A stretch of 64,000 nucleotides of DNA, from contig JARWIR010000008.1 of assembly GCA_029959085.1 (NCBI GenBank), positions 7,502,001-7,566,000 on the forward strand, in the 5' to 3' direction. How positions within the stretch are numbered: the stretch's first letter is position 1; each line of letters starts with the position of its first letter. Origin of the DNA: Nemophila menziesii (lineage: Eukaryota > Streptophyta > Magnoliopsida > Boraginales > Hydrophyllaceae). Of this stretch, positions 22,071-33,165 are shown one piece after another. The position numbers and the translations under genes are program-made. The notes under the pieces are model-generated. The model did not search any database. It saw only the letters and a list, made by a program, of their open reading frames with translations, and had not been told where the DNA came from.

Positions 22071-22464
22071 ACCGGCTAGCCGGTGGATTCGCCGGCATGC
22101 CGGTCGCGAGGGCGGCTAAAAAAATTACTAAAATTCGATTTTTTTTTACCTTGCGTCATCGCTGACGCAGTGATCAGAGACTTCGAATTCCTTGGCCGGC
22201 TAGCCGGCAGATTCGCTGGCATGCCGGTGAATTGTCGATGGCGCATTTCGAGATGCAGCAACCTTGCGTCGTTGCTGACGCAAGGACAAGAAACTTTTCC
22301 TCCTTTTGGCCGGCTAGCCGGTCAGTTGACCGGCATGCCGGCGGATTCTCGCTGGCGCAAATCGTGACATAGCAAAGCTGCATCATTGCTGACGCAGTGG
22401 TCAGAGAGTTGGGGTCCTTCAGCTCTTTTGGCCGGTATGCCGGCCAGCTCGCCGGCTAGCCGGT
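22071..22464. repeat. GC-rich array of paired CTAG- and CATG-centred palindromes
   Basis: Four blocks about 113-124 bp apart each hold two palindromes ~18-20 bp apart. The CTAG-centred ones (CCGGCTAGCCGG core) are at 22071-22084, 22195-22208, 22308-22321 and 22451-22464. The CATG/TATG-centred ones (CCGGCATGCCGG core) are at 22091-22104, 22217-22228, 22330-22341 and 22430-22445. In the first three blocks CTAG precedes CATG; in the fourth the order is reversed. Between blocks lies another inverted motif (TTGCGTCATCGCTGACGCAG-like, near 22151, 22264 and 22380). The GC content stands far above the rest of the element. Confidence 0.85.
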
Positions 22465-22703
22465 CAAACCTGCTGTGGACTCCAATTTTTTTTCGTTTTC
22501 TCATCGTTTTGACCCCAAACTCATGACCATTATACCCCTGAAATCATAAAAAACAAACACCCTTCCTCATTTATTAAAAATAAACACTAAATGCAACAAA
22601 AAATTTATCTAATTTACACTACAGAAATTGAAGTACTTAAACTAATATACAAGAAATTGGCTTTTGTTTAACGTCGTTAAGCTCGACGGGTTACCTCGTG
22701 CTT
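22465..22703 (-). other. spacer after pol
   Basis: AT-rich non-coding DNA just downstream of pol in element orientation. It contains a purine-tract copy (GAGTTTGGGGTCA on the - strand) near 22511-22523. Confidence 0.5.
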
Positions 22704-22834
22704 CTAAGGAGCTTCGAGGAGGTACATGACCTCTCCGGGATGTGGGTCTTTTGCACAATCGGTATCTTCACCTCCATGATATATCTTTAAACGTTGTCCG
22801 TTCACCATGAATGTACGTTTTTCAAGTGGATGTT
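22704..22834 (-). pseudogene. pol C-terminal tail in shifted frame
   Basis: The main pol frame stops at 22835 just after [11 protein letters not shown]. The neighbouring frame continues with [20 protein letters not shown] and ends at 22704. The family usually reads through this PHGA..EHP..VNGQRLK region in one frame, so a one-base indel near 22835-22842 has cut off about 45 residues. The loss falls after the integrase core, in the C-terminal DNA-binding part. Confidence 0.65.
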
Positions 22835-25800
22835 CTACCCTATAGCTCCATGAGGTGTAACCTTGGTTACAATGTAAGGACCCGACCACTTCGATCTTAA
22901 TTTCCCCGGATAATTACTGAACTTTGAATTATATTTCAACACTCTTTGTCCCACTACAAAGTTTTTCTCTCGAATCCGATTATCATGCCATCTCTTGGTA
23001 TTTTCTTTGTAAAGTTTAGCATTTTCATACGCATGTAATCTGAACTTATCAAGCTCATTAAGTTTCATCATTCGATTCTGACCAGCTAGAGTAGGATCTA
23101 AATTTAACTTCGCAATAGCCCAATATGCACCCATCTCAAGCTCTAGAGGTAAGTGACAAGCCTTACCATATACCATTCGATATGGAGAAGCACCAACTGG
23201 AGTTTTGAATGAAGTACGATATGCCCATAATGCATCATCCAATTTCATTGACCAATCTTTTCTAGTAGGACCAACGGTTTTCTCTAAAATAGATTTTACC
23301 TCACGATTTGAGACTTCGGCTTGACCATTGGCTTGTGGATGATAAGTAGTAGATACACGATGTCTCACCCCATATTTCTCTAAGACTGTCTTCAAATATT
23401 TATTAACGAAGTGAGTACCTCCATCGCTAATAATTACCCTTGGAGTGCCATGTCTAGTGAAAATATGCGATTTCAAGAACTTAATCACCACTCGTGAATC
23501 ATTAGTTGGTAGAGACACCGCTTCTACCCATTTAGACACGTAATCAACAACTAATAAGATGTAAAGGTTACCATTTGAAGGAACGAAAGGACCCATAAAG
23601 TCTATACCCCAAACATCAAATATTTCAACTTCTAACACATTATTACGTGGCATCTCATCCCTCTTGGATATGTTTCCGGTAAATTGACATCTTTCACATC
23701 TTTTAGCATATTCATGACAATCTTGTATGATAGAAGGCCAATAAAAACCAGATTGTAATACCTTAGCAGCAGTTCGATCTCCTTTAAAATGTCCACCATA
23801 AGGTGAATCGTGACATCCAGCTATGATCGCCTCAATTTCTTCCTTAGCTACACATCTTCTTACCATTTGATCAGCACATACTTTATAGAGGAACGGATCC
23901 TCCCAAAAGAATTGTCTTGCACGGTGAGCTAATCTCTTTCTTTCTTGATAAGTTGAACCTTCAGGAAAAGAACCACTTACCACTAAATTCGCAATATCCG
24001 CATACCAAGGAGCTTCATAATCACGAACAACAAATAAACTCTCATCCGGAAATTCTTCTCTAACTACTTCATTACCACTATTCATCTCTGAACCTTCTAA
24101 CCGCGATAGATGATCTGCAACCTGATTCTCACAACCATGCCTATCTTTGATCTCTAAATCAAACTCTTGAAGCAATAAAACCCATCTGATTAACCTTGGT
24201 TTAGCATCCTTCTTCTCCATAAGATATCGAATCGCTGAATGATCTGTATAAACAATAACTTTCGCTCCAAGAAGATAATAGCGAAATTTATCGAATGAAT
24301 ACACAACCGCTAGCAACTCCTTTTCTGTAACTGTATAATTAACTTGAGCACCATTAAAAGTTTTACTAGCATAATAAATCGAATGAAAAACTTTCTCTTT
24401 TCTTTGTCCTAATACAGCTCCCATACACAAATCACTCGCATCACACATAACCTCAAACGGTAAATTCCAATCTGGAGGTAATACTATAGGAGCAGAAATA
24501 ATCTTTTCTTTGATTACTTTAAAGGCCGCTAAACAAGCTTCATCAAAAAGGAATTTGGAATCCTTTTCAAGTAAGTTGCATAACGGTTTAGCAATCTTAG
24601 AAAAGTCTTTGATAAATCGCCTATAAAAGCCAGCATGGCCAAGAAAACTTCTTACCCCTTTTACAGAAACAGGAGGGGGAAGAGTTTTGATTACCTCTAT
24701 CTTTGCTCTATCAACTTCTAATCCAGCACTCGAAACTTTGTGACCCAGAACAATACCTTCGCGAACCATGAAATGGCACTTCTCCCAATTTAACACCAAA
24801 TCTGTTTCTTTGCATCTGATTAATACCTTCTCCAAATTATCTAAACATTTATCAAAGTCATCACCAAATACAGAGAAATCGTCCATAAACACTTCAAGAA
24901 AATTATCTATCATATCCCAGAAGATGGCCATCATACATCTTTGAAAGGTAGCTGGAGCATTACACAACCCAAATGGCATTCTGCGATATGCAAAAGTACC
25001 AAAGGGGCATGTAAATGTTGTTTTATGTTGATCTTCCGGAGCCACGTAAATTTGATTATACCCAGAATAACCATCCAAGAAGCAGTAGTATTCTCTTCCG
25101 GCTAATTTATCTAACATTTGATCAATGAAGGGCAAAGGGAAATGATCTTTTCTGGTGGCTTTGTTCAGCTTTCTGTAATCCATGCAAACTCTCCAACCAA
25201 CTACCGTTCTTGAAGGAATTGCTTCATTTTTATCATTAAGAACTGTTGTCATTCCTCCTTTCTTCGGTACACACTGAACTGGACTCACCCATTCACTACT
25301 TGAGATGGGATAGATAATCCCCGCATCTAAAAGCTTGATCACCTCTTTCTTCACTACATCCTTCATAACGGGCATTAATCTTCTTTGACCTTCAACTGAG
25401 CGTGCGTTAACATCTTCAAGTATAATTTTGTGTTGACAATAGGATGGAGTAATGCCTTTGATGTCAGCAATTGTCCAACCTATTGCCTCTTTGTTGGCTC
25501 TCAACACACGCAACAGTTTATCTTCTTGAGGACCTGTTAAATTAGCTGAAACAATAACAGGTAGAGTTTCATTAGTACCTAAATACGCATACCTCAAGTG
25601 TGCTGGTAACGGTTTTTCTTCCAATTCTGGAGGAGATTCAGTTGAAGGCTTCTTTTTAGGAATAATCTCCCCCGGTTCTCTCACAGGTTCATAGGCAAGA
25701 CGCCTATACTTTGGATTTTCAGAATTGAGAGCTGCCACTGTTTCGGCAAGCTCTTCCATCATCTCAGGTGAATCTAATGTCAACGCAGCCTGCAAGATAT

Positions 25801-26650
25801 CGTCAAAATTTAAGCAATTAAATACCTCTTGTGATGCCTGCTCAACTACATCCATTCTGAAACAATCTTCCTGAGAATCTGGAAATTTCATAGCTCGAAA
25901 TATATTGAATTTGACTTCCTCGTCTTGTATCCTCATCGTTAATTCGCCATTCTCTACATCAATTAATGTACGCCCCGTGGCTAGGAATGGGCTTCCCAAA
26001 ATAATGGGGACATTCCTATCCGCGTCGTATTCAAGTATTACGAAATCAACAGGAAATATAAGTGTACCTGCCTTAACGAGGACATCTTCAATTCGGCCTT
26101 CAGGATATGCAAGAGACCTGTCCTCCATTTGCAAGACCATCGAAGTGGGTCTTGCTTCTCCAATATTTAGCCTATCAAAGATCGATTTCGGCATCAAATT
26201 GATGCTTGCTCCCAAATCGCATAGTGCTTTTCCTTTCCATTCTTCACCAATCGATATCGGAATAGTGAAACTTCCCGGATCAACTAACTTTGGAGGTAAT
26301 TTACTCTGACACTCTTCAGGAAGACCAATCATCTCATTATCACAATAAGGCCTTTTGTTAGTGAGGGCCCTTTTCAAAAACTTCATATACTTAGGAATAT
26401 CTCGAATTGCCTCTAGTAACGGAATATTAATACTTAAGCCCTTCACTCTATTAAAGAATTTTGAAAATTCGGCCATATCACCCTTTTTCTGAACTCGAGA
26501 TGGGAACGGTGGTGGAGGGCGATTACTAACAATATCATCTTTCTTCTTTGGAATCTCACTTGGCCTCACTATTTCTTCAACCTCACTATCTTTTTCTTTC
26601 TCTTTCTCACCCACTTCCTTCTCTTTTCTTGGAACTTCTTTCTCTTTCAT
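22835..26650 (-). CDS. gypsy Pol polyprotein (protease-RT-RNase H-integrase)
   Basis: This is 1,271 codons from the first ATG (26650); the same frame is open upstream to a TAA at 26753. In order it shows an aspartic protease (Athila-type CDLGASIN, Asp145), reverse transcriptase with FLDGYSG and FMDD (residues 588-591), and RNase H (CDASD Asp737, YTDHS Asp803). The integrase has the HHCC zinc site (His947/His954, Cys985/Cys988) and a catalytic triad Asp1017, Asp1076, Glu1112, an exact DD(35)E spacing. RT before integrase places it in Ty3/gypsy, and the protease and RT motifs point to the Athila lineage. All visible catalytic residues are present. The frame is cut at the C-terminus by an indel. 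It would act in cytoplasmic virus-like particles and, for integrase, in the nucleus. Confidence 0.95.
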   Translation of the reverse strand: MKEKEVPRKEKEVGEKEKEKDSEVEEIVRPSEIPKKKDDIVSNRPPPPFPSRVQKKGDMAEFSKFFNRVKGLSINIPLLEAIRDIPKYMKFLKRALTNKRPYCDNEMIGLPEECQSKLPPKLVDPGSFTIPISIGEEWKGKALCDLGASINLMPKSIFDRLNIGEARPTSMVLQMEDRSLAYPEGRIEDVLVKAGTLIFPVDFVILEYDADRNVPIILGSPFLATGRTLIDVENGELTMRIQDEEVKFNIFRAMKFPDSQEDCFRMDVVEQASQEVFNCLNFDDILQAALTLDSPEMMEELAETVAALNSENPKYRRLAYEPVREPGEIIPKKKPSTESPPELEEKPLPAHLRYAYLGTNETLPVIVSANLTGPQEDKLLRVLRANKEAIGWTIADIKGITPSYCQHKIILEDVNARSVEGQRRLMPVMKDVVKKEVIKLLDAGIIYPISSSEWVSPVQCVPKKGGMTTVLNDKNEAIPSRTVVGWRVCMDYRKLNKATRKDHFPLPFIDQMLDKLAGREYYCFLDGYSGYNQIYVAPEDQHKTTFTCPFGTFAYRRMPFGLCNAPATFQRCMMAIFWDMIDNFLEVFMDDFSVFGDDFDKCLDNLEKVLIRCKETDLVLNWEKCHFMVREGIVLGHKVSSAGLEVDRAKIEVIKTLPPPVSVKGVRSFLGHAGFYRRFIKDFSKIAKPLCNLLEKDSKFLFDEACLAAFKVIKEKIISAPIVLPPDWNLPFEVMCDASDLCMGAVLGQRKEKVFHSIYYASKTFNGAQVNYTVTEKELLAVVYSFDKFRYYLLGAKVIVYTDHSAIRYLMEKKDAKPRLIRWVLLLQEFDLEIKDRHGCENQVADHLSRLEGSEMNSGNEVVREEFPDESLFVVRDYEAPWYADIANLVVSGSFPEGSTYQERKRLAHRARQFFWEDPFLYKVCADQMVRRCVAKEEIEAIIAGCHDSPYGGHFKGDRTAAKVLQSGFYWPSIIQDCHEYAKRCERCQFTGNISKRDEMPRNNVLEVEIFDVWGIDFMGPFVPSNGNLYILLVVDYVSKWVEAVSLPTNDSRVVIKFLKSHIFTRHGTPRVIISDGGTHFVNKYLKTVLEKYGVRHRVSTTYHPQANGQAEVSNREVKSILEKTVGPTRKDWSMKLDDALWAYRTSFKTPVGASPYRMVYGKACHLPLELEMGAYWAIAKLNLDPTLAGQNRMMKLNELDKFRLHAYENAKLYKENTKRWHDNRIREKNFVVGQRVLKYNSKFSNYPGKLRSKWSGPYIVTKVTPHGAIG

Positions 26651-26752
26651 AACGGGAAAAGGAGGTGGAGGAAGGTTCTTACCACTTCTTAGTGTAACAG
26701 CTTTACAATCTTCATGTTGTCTCGGATTTTCTGTGTCACTAGGGAGTTGCCC
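26651..26752 (-). other. gag-pol linker, open in the pol frame
   Basis: These 34 codons lie between the gag stop and the first pol ATG, in phase with both ([10 protein letters not shown].. [14 protein letters not shown]). The TLRSGK motif is typical of Athila polyproteins just before protease. Gag and Pol therefore share one frame, interrupted only by the TAA at 26753-26755. Confidence 0.8.
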
Positions 26753-28324
26753 TTATGGACGCTGATTAAGCTGTTTTGCAAATTGCTCCATCTGATTCTG
26801 TATTAATTTCATATTTACTTCAGACGCTTGTTGACGCTCCATAGCTTGTGTCTGAAGAGCAATTAAACTTTCAACGGTTTTTTGAAGGGTAACTACTCCT
26901 TCTTGTGGATTGGCAGGTAAGGCTTTTTGGTTCAATGTTTCATTGTAAGTATTTTGCGGAGCTTGTCTTTGTACATAATTGCCCTGATTCTGTCCTCCTT
27001 GATAACTGTTGTGTGGTCTTGGATTGTAGTTGTTACCTTGGGGACGTGGCTGATACGCATATGTAGGATTGGCTGCCCCATTAGGATTCGAGTATTGAAA
27101 CCCAGGATGGTTTCCGTTAGGCTGATATCCATTACCACTTGAATTAAAGTTACCTATGTTGGACACAAATATCACAGGCTCTTGATTATTTGGACAACTT
27201 TCCTCGTCATGATCATCTACTCTGCAAATTGAGCACATATAAACCTCTTGTGCGGCTTGCACAGCTACCTTCTTACCCGAAAATCCTTCTTTAACAGCTA
27301 AAGTAAGCTGTTTCAGTTGTTGCTCTATAGTAGTTTGAATCTTATTTTCAAGCGTAGCAAATTTTTCTTCGATATTAACATTATTCACTCCTTTAACCGG
27401 TGTTCTCACCGAAGTCCACCCAACTTCATTCTTGACTGTTCTTTCCAAAATGATTTTAGCATGAACGGGTTGAACTTGAAGAAAACCTGCACCACATAAC
27501 AAATCCAATTTCTCTCTTGAAGTCCCATCAAGGCCTTTGTAAAATATTTTTAGTTGTTGTTGTTCTGTAAAGCCATGATCGGGAACCCTTCGTAAACACA
27601 TCTGAAATCTTGTCCAGCTTTTACCCAAAGTTTCATCATACTCTTGACGGAAATGTGTTAATTCAAGTTGATCATCTAATCTCATGTTACTTGGGTAAAA
27701 CCTGTCAAAGAAAGCAGTTTCTAATTGGTCCCAATTTGTTATCTTCGTAGGATCTTGTGTATCGTGCCATTCACTTGATCCATCAATGACAAAAAATCGA
27801 AACGCAGCGTAATATAGTTGTTCTCTTGAAACTCCTTGTGTGATGTAAGAATCACATATCTGCTTAAATTTCTGAACGGCTCGGATAGGATCTTCTCCTG
27901 GTCTACCACGAAAATTTCCAAAATTTTGGAATTGAGCTAACATACCCGAATCTAGACGAAATCTTGGAACATTAATATCTGGAGCACCTACTCCTAGAGC
28001 AGGAGCACGAAATGGAGTTTCTGGAGGACCATTAACAAACCATGGATCTTGATTCATCACTATCTGAACTTGAGGATTAGGATTTAGTGGTTGAACTTGA
28101 GGAATAATGCCTGGTGGCGCTATTGGTTGGCCATTTGCGTCTAGTTGACCTTGTTCATTATTCTGTTGATTCTGAATATTGATATTCTCCATTCTGTTAA
28201 CTAATTCTTCTACTTCTAAAGCTTCTTGTTCTCTCCTTCTCTTGTTAGCAAGCCTGATTAACGATTCTGGATTATTAAGGATCGGAGGTGTTGGCTCTAG
28301 ATCCTTGAATAGTCTTCTTTGCAT
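26753..28324 (-). CDS. gypsy Gag
   Basis: 523 codons starting MQRRLFKDLEPTPP. A retrotransposon Gag domain spans about residues 150-290 (AAFRFFVIDGSSEW, ETLGKSWTRFQMCLRRVPDH, FYKGLDGTSREKLDLLCGAG). A CX2CX4HX4C zinc knuckle uses Cys364, Cys367, His372 and Cys377. A long Asn/Gln/Pro/Tyr-rich tail follows. The start lies about 110 bases inside the PBS, the expected position. Gag would form the particle and bind element RNA. The frame ends with TAA at 26753-26755, in phase with Pol. Confidence 0.93.
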   Translation of the reverse strand: MQRRLFKDLEPTPPILNNPESLIRLANKRRREQEALEVEELVNRMENINIQNQQNNEQGQLDANGQPIAPPGIIPQVQPLNPNPQVQIVMNQDPWFVNGPPETPFRAPALGVGAPDINVPRFRLDSGMLAQFQNFGNFRGRPGEDPIRAVQKFKQICDSYITQGVSREQLYYAAFRFFVIDGSSEWHDTQDPTKITNWDQLETAFFDRFYPSNMRLDDQLELTHFRQEYDETLGKSWTRFQMCLRRVPDHGFTEQQQLKIFYKGLDGTSREKLDLLCGAGFLQVQPVHAKIILERTVKNEVGWTSVRTPVKGVNNVNIEEKFATLENKIQTTIEQQLKQLTLAVKEGFSGKKVAVQAAQEVYMCSICRVDDHDEESCPNNQEPVIFVSNIGNFNSSGNGYQPNGNHPGFQYSNPNGAANPTYAYQPRPQGNNYNPRPHNSYQGGQNQGNYVQRQAPQNTYNETLNQKALPANPQEGVVTLQKTVESLIALQTQAMERQQASEVNMKLIQNQMEQFAKQLNQRP

Positions 28325-28433
28325 ACACCAAAACTAGAAACCTGAAAAGATAGACAAGCAAAAAGCGTAGAAATGATAAAATAAAATAAATGCAACTATC
28401 ACTAAAGGTAAACACCGTGGTCACACGCTACCG

Positions 28434-28451
28434 TCCCCGGCAGCGGCGCCA
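28434..28451 (-). other. gypsy primer-binding site (tRNA-Asp-like)
   Basis: On the - strand, TGGCGCCGCTGCCGGGGA starts six bases inside the 5' LTR. It is complementary to the CCA end of a tRNA of the Asp type, the usual primer for TGGCGCCG-type plant gypsy elements. One base differs from the more common GTTGCC form. Confidence 0.85.
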
Positions 28452-28457
28452 AAAACT

Positions 28458-30027
28458 TGGTGGTCCTTTGTGTGTTCTAAAAATAAATGCAATAAATAAT
28501 CGAACCTCAACCGCAAGTGTACGGTTGTCCCAAGTAATAATAGTGATAATACAGATTCGTTCCAAGGACGGGATGGTTGACTACAATGATTATCCACTAA
28601 TGAGTAATTGCACTTATGAAAGCAAATAAAGATAATATGTTTGATTGATTTTTTTGTATTAATCCTAAGTGATAAAAGACTAAATGGAAAATGCAATTAA
28701 AAGCTGAGACGCAAGTAAAATAAAGTAAAAATTAAGTATGAGAAGATAGCACTTGAGAACGCACGGGGTCTTCCTAATCATATTTCATAACCTATGCTGT
28801 TTAAGGGTTAAATTGGTCAATTACAATGGTCAGGATTCTAAATTCCTTATACTCCCCGTCAGGGTGGACTATAAGGCTATCCTAGAGTGTCACTAGTCCC
28901 GTCAGGGTAAATATGATCCACTTTTAGATGTTTAAGTTTTATTACCTCATTGGCCCTATAATTAGCTAAGTTCGTCAGAATTAATAGCTTCTATCCTAGA
29001 TTGAATAAATGGTTCTGTACCTAAACCCTCCGTCAGGATGATCCAATTGCCACTAATTGGAATAGCCTAGATACTAATACCTGTTCCTAGTTCATGACTC
29101 AAAAAACAGTAAATATTCTCAATTTATCGAAAAGAGTAAAAGACACAATCTAATTTAATTTAACAGAAATCCAAATTTAACATATGAAATTCAATACGAT
29201 TGGGAATTACCCATATAGCATTCTCAAGCGCTAATAAATGTTTAGCTCATATTAATTAAAGGAAAAACTAAATTAAATAAAATGGAATTCATATTGTCTT
29301 ACAAAATCAAAGATAAAAGAACCTAATTTCCGGAATAGGAATGACTGAGAACAGAAATATAGACCCTCTCCAGCTCTTCCAGCTTCTTCTTTCTTCCTTC
29401 TGTTGCTTCTCTCTGGTGTTTAATCTTGTAGAATGTGAATTGTTATGAAAACAGAAGTCAAAGGCTCCTTTTGTAAGTGTAAAAACGGATTAGGGCTTGG
29501 ACCTAAGAATAAAACACTAATTAAATGTCCAAGCCCAATTTCTAAGCCCAAAATCCCGTAACTGCTGATACACCTTCACTAAAACGACTTTTTCCGATTC
29601 GTTATGACTCCGATTGACCTAATTCCAGTTGCTAAAGTTCCGTAACTTGATAAGGAATGTTTTCTCTTCAAAGGTCAGCGGCTAAATCATCTCTTAAGCA
29701 CCTCTAAATCAGAAATCTATGGCATGGAAAACTGATTTTCAGCTCTAAAAATAATATCTTCGGGATTTATCTTCAAGTCTTGACTCCATATCATGATCTT
29801 TGACTTTCTCCTCGGATTCCTCTCCTAGCTAACATCCAAAACATGTAAACGTTTCACTAAAAATACCAATATTACGCGCAAAAGCTTAATAAATTAAAAA
29901 TGCTAGAAATAAAAGAGGAAAATCATATTATTGCATATTTAGTCCAAAAGTCTATCAAATTAATTAAATAAACACCAAAAATGATGTCTCCTAAGGGTCG
30001 GAAATAAGAACAATTAAGGAGACATCA
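28458..30027 (-). repeat. gypsy 5' LTR
   Basis: This is the upstream LTR in element orientation, so it would drive transcription. At the place where the 3' LTR has TATAAAAG, this copy reads TACAAAAG (plus-strand 29468-29475). About 40-45 differences from the 3' LTR were counted by eye. Confidence 0.93.
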
Positions 30028-30213
30028 CACCACAACTTGAGCATCACTTCTCATGTCATAATAAGTTTCGACCAACCTCAGTTGTTGAGTCAACTTTTTA
30101 GTATGATCCAGGTATTTGACCAGCTCTATATTACCTTGGTTAGCCTCTGCCTGAGCTTGAAAGGATTTTACCCAAACCTCATCTTCCTTCTCTAATGTCT
30201 CTCGTTGGTGCAT
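30028..30213 (-). pseudogene. proximal part of an ORF split by the gypsy insertion
   Basis: 62 codons beginning MHQRETLEKEDEVW, rich in charged residues with a coiled-coil-like heptad pattern. The frame reaches the TSD and is carried into the gypsy LTR only by accident. In phase it continues at 17353-17279 for 24 codons to a stop. The product is not recognised; a plant retroelement accessory or Gag-like protein is possible. Confidence 0.4.
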
Positions 30214-30567
30214 GTTGATACCTTAAAGAAGAGTGGCTAAAGGCGTCACCTTATTAGAGTGGGTGTTTAGACTAACAAGAAAATTTTGAAACCGTACCAC
30301 CTACCACAAAAGACATCAGTTTATAAAGAAGGATCAAAGATACAACAAATATATCTAGGTTAACTTACAGATTAAAAGGTTTATCTCAATAAAGAACACG
30401 AAATATGTATATAAATAGGTTACATTGCACCTACACCAAGAATAGAAGGACACTCAACAAAGGTAGCACCAGAAGAGCTAGGGTAAGCGGGAGTCGAGGG
30501 ACCTTTAGAATTATCCATGACCCTAAGGTAAAATAAACATCTTTCTGGAGGTTTATTATCTTTTACC
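30214..30567. other. unassigned spacer
   Basis: No gene or repeat identified between the split ORF and the hAT-like element. Confidence 0.45.
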
Positions 30568-30575
30568 TAAAGGGC

Positions 30576-32410
30576 CAGGGCCGGTTCTATATCAAAGCGA
30601 AAGACGGGCCGCGTAGGGCCGCCGATATTTTGATGTTTTTAGGTGACTGATGTCTCCTCATTTGTGATAGATATATGTTAGGATGAGACATCATTTTTAG
30701 TGATTTAGAAGTCTTTCTAATCGATTTTCTTGAGAAATGTTACACTTTCCTATTTTGAGTTTTAATTTAGTAAATTATTATTTTTAGAGTATATTGGGTT
30801 TAATTATTTATTTAGTGTGAAGCTTTAAAGATAATTATGGAGATTAATTAGATTCCAAGTCAAAGACTAAGAGGTATGGAAAGAGATAAGCATGGTAGTT
30901 GGAGATAAGGAAAGAAAAGCTAAAAATATGAAAAAGGAAAAGCTGCCTTAAATCTGAATTTCAGCACCTATGACCACAAATCAGCTTATATCTCAAAATC
31001 GGTGTGGACTTTGGAGAAACGGTCAAGAGCAAAGTTGGAGATCTTTCCGAGACGATGAATTTCGACTACTCATACACATCAAACAGATAAGTATTGAAGT
31101 TTCTAGAACCAAAACAATAACGGGCCTGATTTCATGTTTTAGTGTTACGAATTTGAGTTGGGCTTGGAGTTCACTACTTACCTTCTCCTTCAAGAAAACA
31201 AATTAGGTCTTCTAAACACCTATAAATACACCCTTATATCACTTGTAAAATAATCCTTGCCTCATAGTAATTAGTCCTTAGGGTTTTATTCATCACATTT
31301 ATTGTAGAGAGCAAGATGATGTCTTTTGTTATTTCTTTTAGTTTATTTCCTTCAGGTATGAACTAAACTTCCCATAGCTTGGGTTTTGCATCATGTATAA
31401 ACTATGAATTCTAATTTCTTTTTATCTAAGTTTCTTTGGGAATTACATGTTTTAATCTGATATTAGCTACTTACCTATATATTTGTTTATGTGTTTTGAT
31501 TTAATAACTGTTTTCCTTACTAGTGCACGAGTATAGGATTACCTTAATAGTAGTTAGATGATCGACTTGGCTGGGTATCTAATTATTGAAACACCACATA
31601 ACGTCTAGTGTCGATATTGGTCTTGACAACACTAATTCTAACTAGATAGTCATTAGGGTATAATTTAATCACTATCACCATGTATGGAAATTGATTGCTT
31701 AGGGCCCTAGTAGCGTAGGAAAACCCTATTTGAACTAACCTCGTGGTGTGTCCGTAGCCCCTTAGTTGCTCTCAAGGTCTAAGGTATGGGAACTTAGAAT
31801 CCTGACTAAGTATCTAAGAGCTAATTATCTCCCTTATTAACTAGATTTGATAGAAAGAGTTAGAAGGATTAGTGCATACTAGCAAAACCTAAGCTATACT
31901 TCTCATCTCATATTTCTTCGTATTTAATTTACTGTTTTTATTTTCCTTAGTTTAATTAGTTATTTCGAATTATTCTCTATTTATTTCCTGTCTTTTAATT
32001 AATTGCTTCTTACTCGTTATTGATACCCATTCGATTAACACACTAAGTCCTTGAGAACGAACTCAACTTATCATTAAAACTTGCATTCGTCCTGTAATAC
32101 TTGCAGTACTGTGCCTGTCTAGGGTGAGAGTGCGTTGTTTTCTGACTTATTAATTATCTTATGTTATCACACCCTAGGCGACACCAGTGACCCCGATCAT
32201 CTAAATGTATTATGTGTGTATTTTTATAAATACCTGATTTATATAATTATAAACAGCTAGTATTGTTAATTTGGTGGTAATGTTGTATATATTCTTTCAT
32301 AAGGTCTAGAGTTCAAACCACCATGCTAGTAGTAATAATATTTTTATTTGTATAGAGGGGTCCGTTTTGTGAAATCTCTTAGGGCCCCCAAAATGTCAAG
32401 GCCGACCCTG
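30576..32410. mobile_element. hAT-like non-autonomous element with a nested solo LTR
   Basis: The left end CAGGGCCGG and right end CCGACCCTG form short imperfect terminal inverted repeats. An 8-bp TSD flanks it: TAAAGGGC at 30568-30575 and TAAAGGGT at 32411-32418 (7 of 8 match). Eight-base duplications and CAGGG termini fit hAT elements. Without the nested LTR and one TSD copy the element is about 290 bp with no coding capacity, so it is MITE-like. Confidence 0.72.
30648..32186 (+). repeat. solo LTR inside the hAT-like element, with TSD
   Basis: It begins TGATGTCTCC and ends GACACCA. The 5-bp TSD GTGAC is exact at 30643-30647 and 32187-32191. No internal retrotransposon sequence remains, so it is the product of LTR-LTR recombination. 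A TATA-like CTATAAATACACC lies near 31222, identical to the one in the LTR at 62240. Confidence 0.88.
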
Positions 32411-32418
32411 TAAAGGGT

Positions 32419-33165
32419 GTCATTACAACCAAACTCTCACCCATCTCGGGAAGGTTCACACCGACTAGAAGATGAGAAGGAAGCCAAAAATGCCAAGGAT
32501 TTGCTCGAGGAGGATGAGCCAAACTAGTTGTATGACCAATTCTATTGTCCTATGACACTTTTTCGTCAAGACATCGTTTAACATCATAAGAATGTTTCAT
32601 ATCCATGAGAGAGAAGCAAGAAAAATAAAGGTCTCCTTTAGGATTGAGATGCGACTAAATGCACAATAGGAACTTGGTCTAAAGGAAATTCGAAAGAAAG
32701 AATGATGATGCATGACAAAGACATCGTTATATAAAAAAATAATGACGATTCACCTCCACAAGGTAATAATGGTTTAACATCTCGAATCATACCTAAATAT
32801 GCAACACGTCATCCTTGAAAGTTCAAAGTAATCATAAGTAACCAAACAATCATAAGTGGACATGTGTCTCATGACTGTATGAAGATAACCGCCACACGCG
32901 TCTACATGTTATAAGGGTCAAATGAATTTTGATTCGAACCCTTAAAAATAACCGGGACCAACTTTTTGGAATTCAAATGAGGAATTGATAGGGTCGTCCA
33001 TCCAACACCGAGTGTGACAATCATATATAGACCTTAGCTAGTTATGTGATCAACATCTGTATTATACATGAGAGTATGAGAAGGTCTGTAAACAGACGAC
33101 CAAAGAAATATGTTATATTTTTCCTATGATTAAGGATATAGCTTTGTGAGTATCCCCTAATTAGA
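32419..33165. other. unassigned stretch
   Basis: A short + frame (LEDEKEAKNAKDLLEEDEPN near 32466) has charged, helix-like composition but stops soon. Nothing is recognised. Confidence 0.4.

Larger units (their letters stand above)
17359..30027 (-). mobile_element. complete Athila-type Ty3/gypsy retrotransposon, 12,669 bp
   Basis: Two LTRs of 1,570 bp begin TGATGTCTCC and end ACCACCA in element orientation. The 5-bp TSD CACCA is exact at 17354-17358 and 30028-30032. From right to left (- strand) it has the 5' LTR, PBS, gag, pol (protease, RT, RNase H, integrase), a GC-rich palindrome array, a third ORF and the PPT before the 3' LTR. A hand comparison of the LTRs finds roughly 40-45 differences (about 97% identity), so insertion is recent in evolutionary terms. 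The coding region is nearly intact, with one stop between gag and pol and one indel near the pol end. Confidence 0.95.

Noticed and set aside
22083..22504. Three overlapping ORFs with repeated AGRLAG / RLAGQ-type residues
   Set aside because: They arise on both strands from the palindrome array and reflect the DNA repeat, not a protein.
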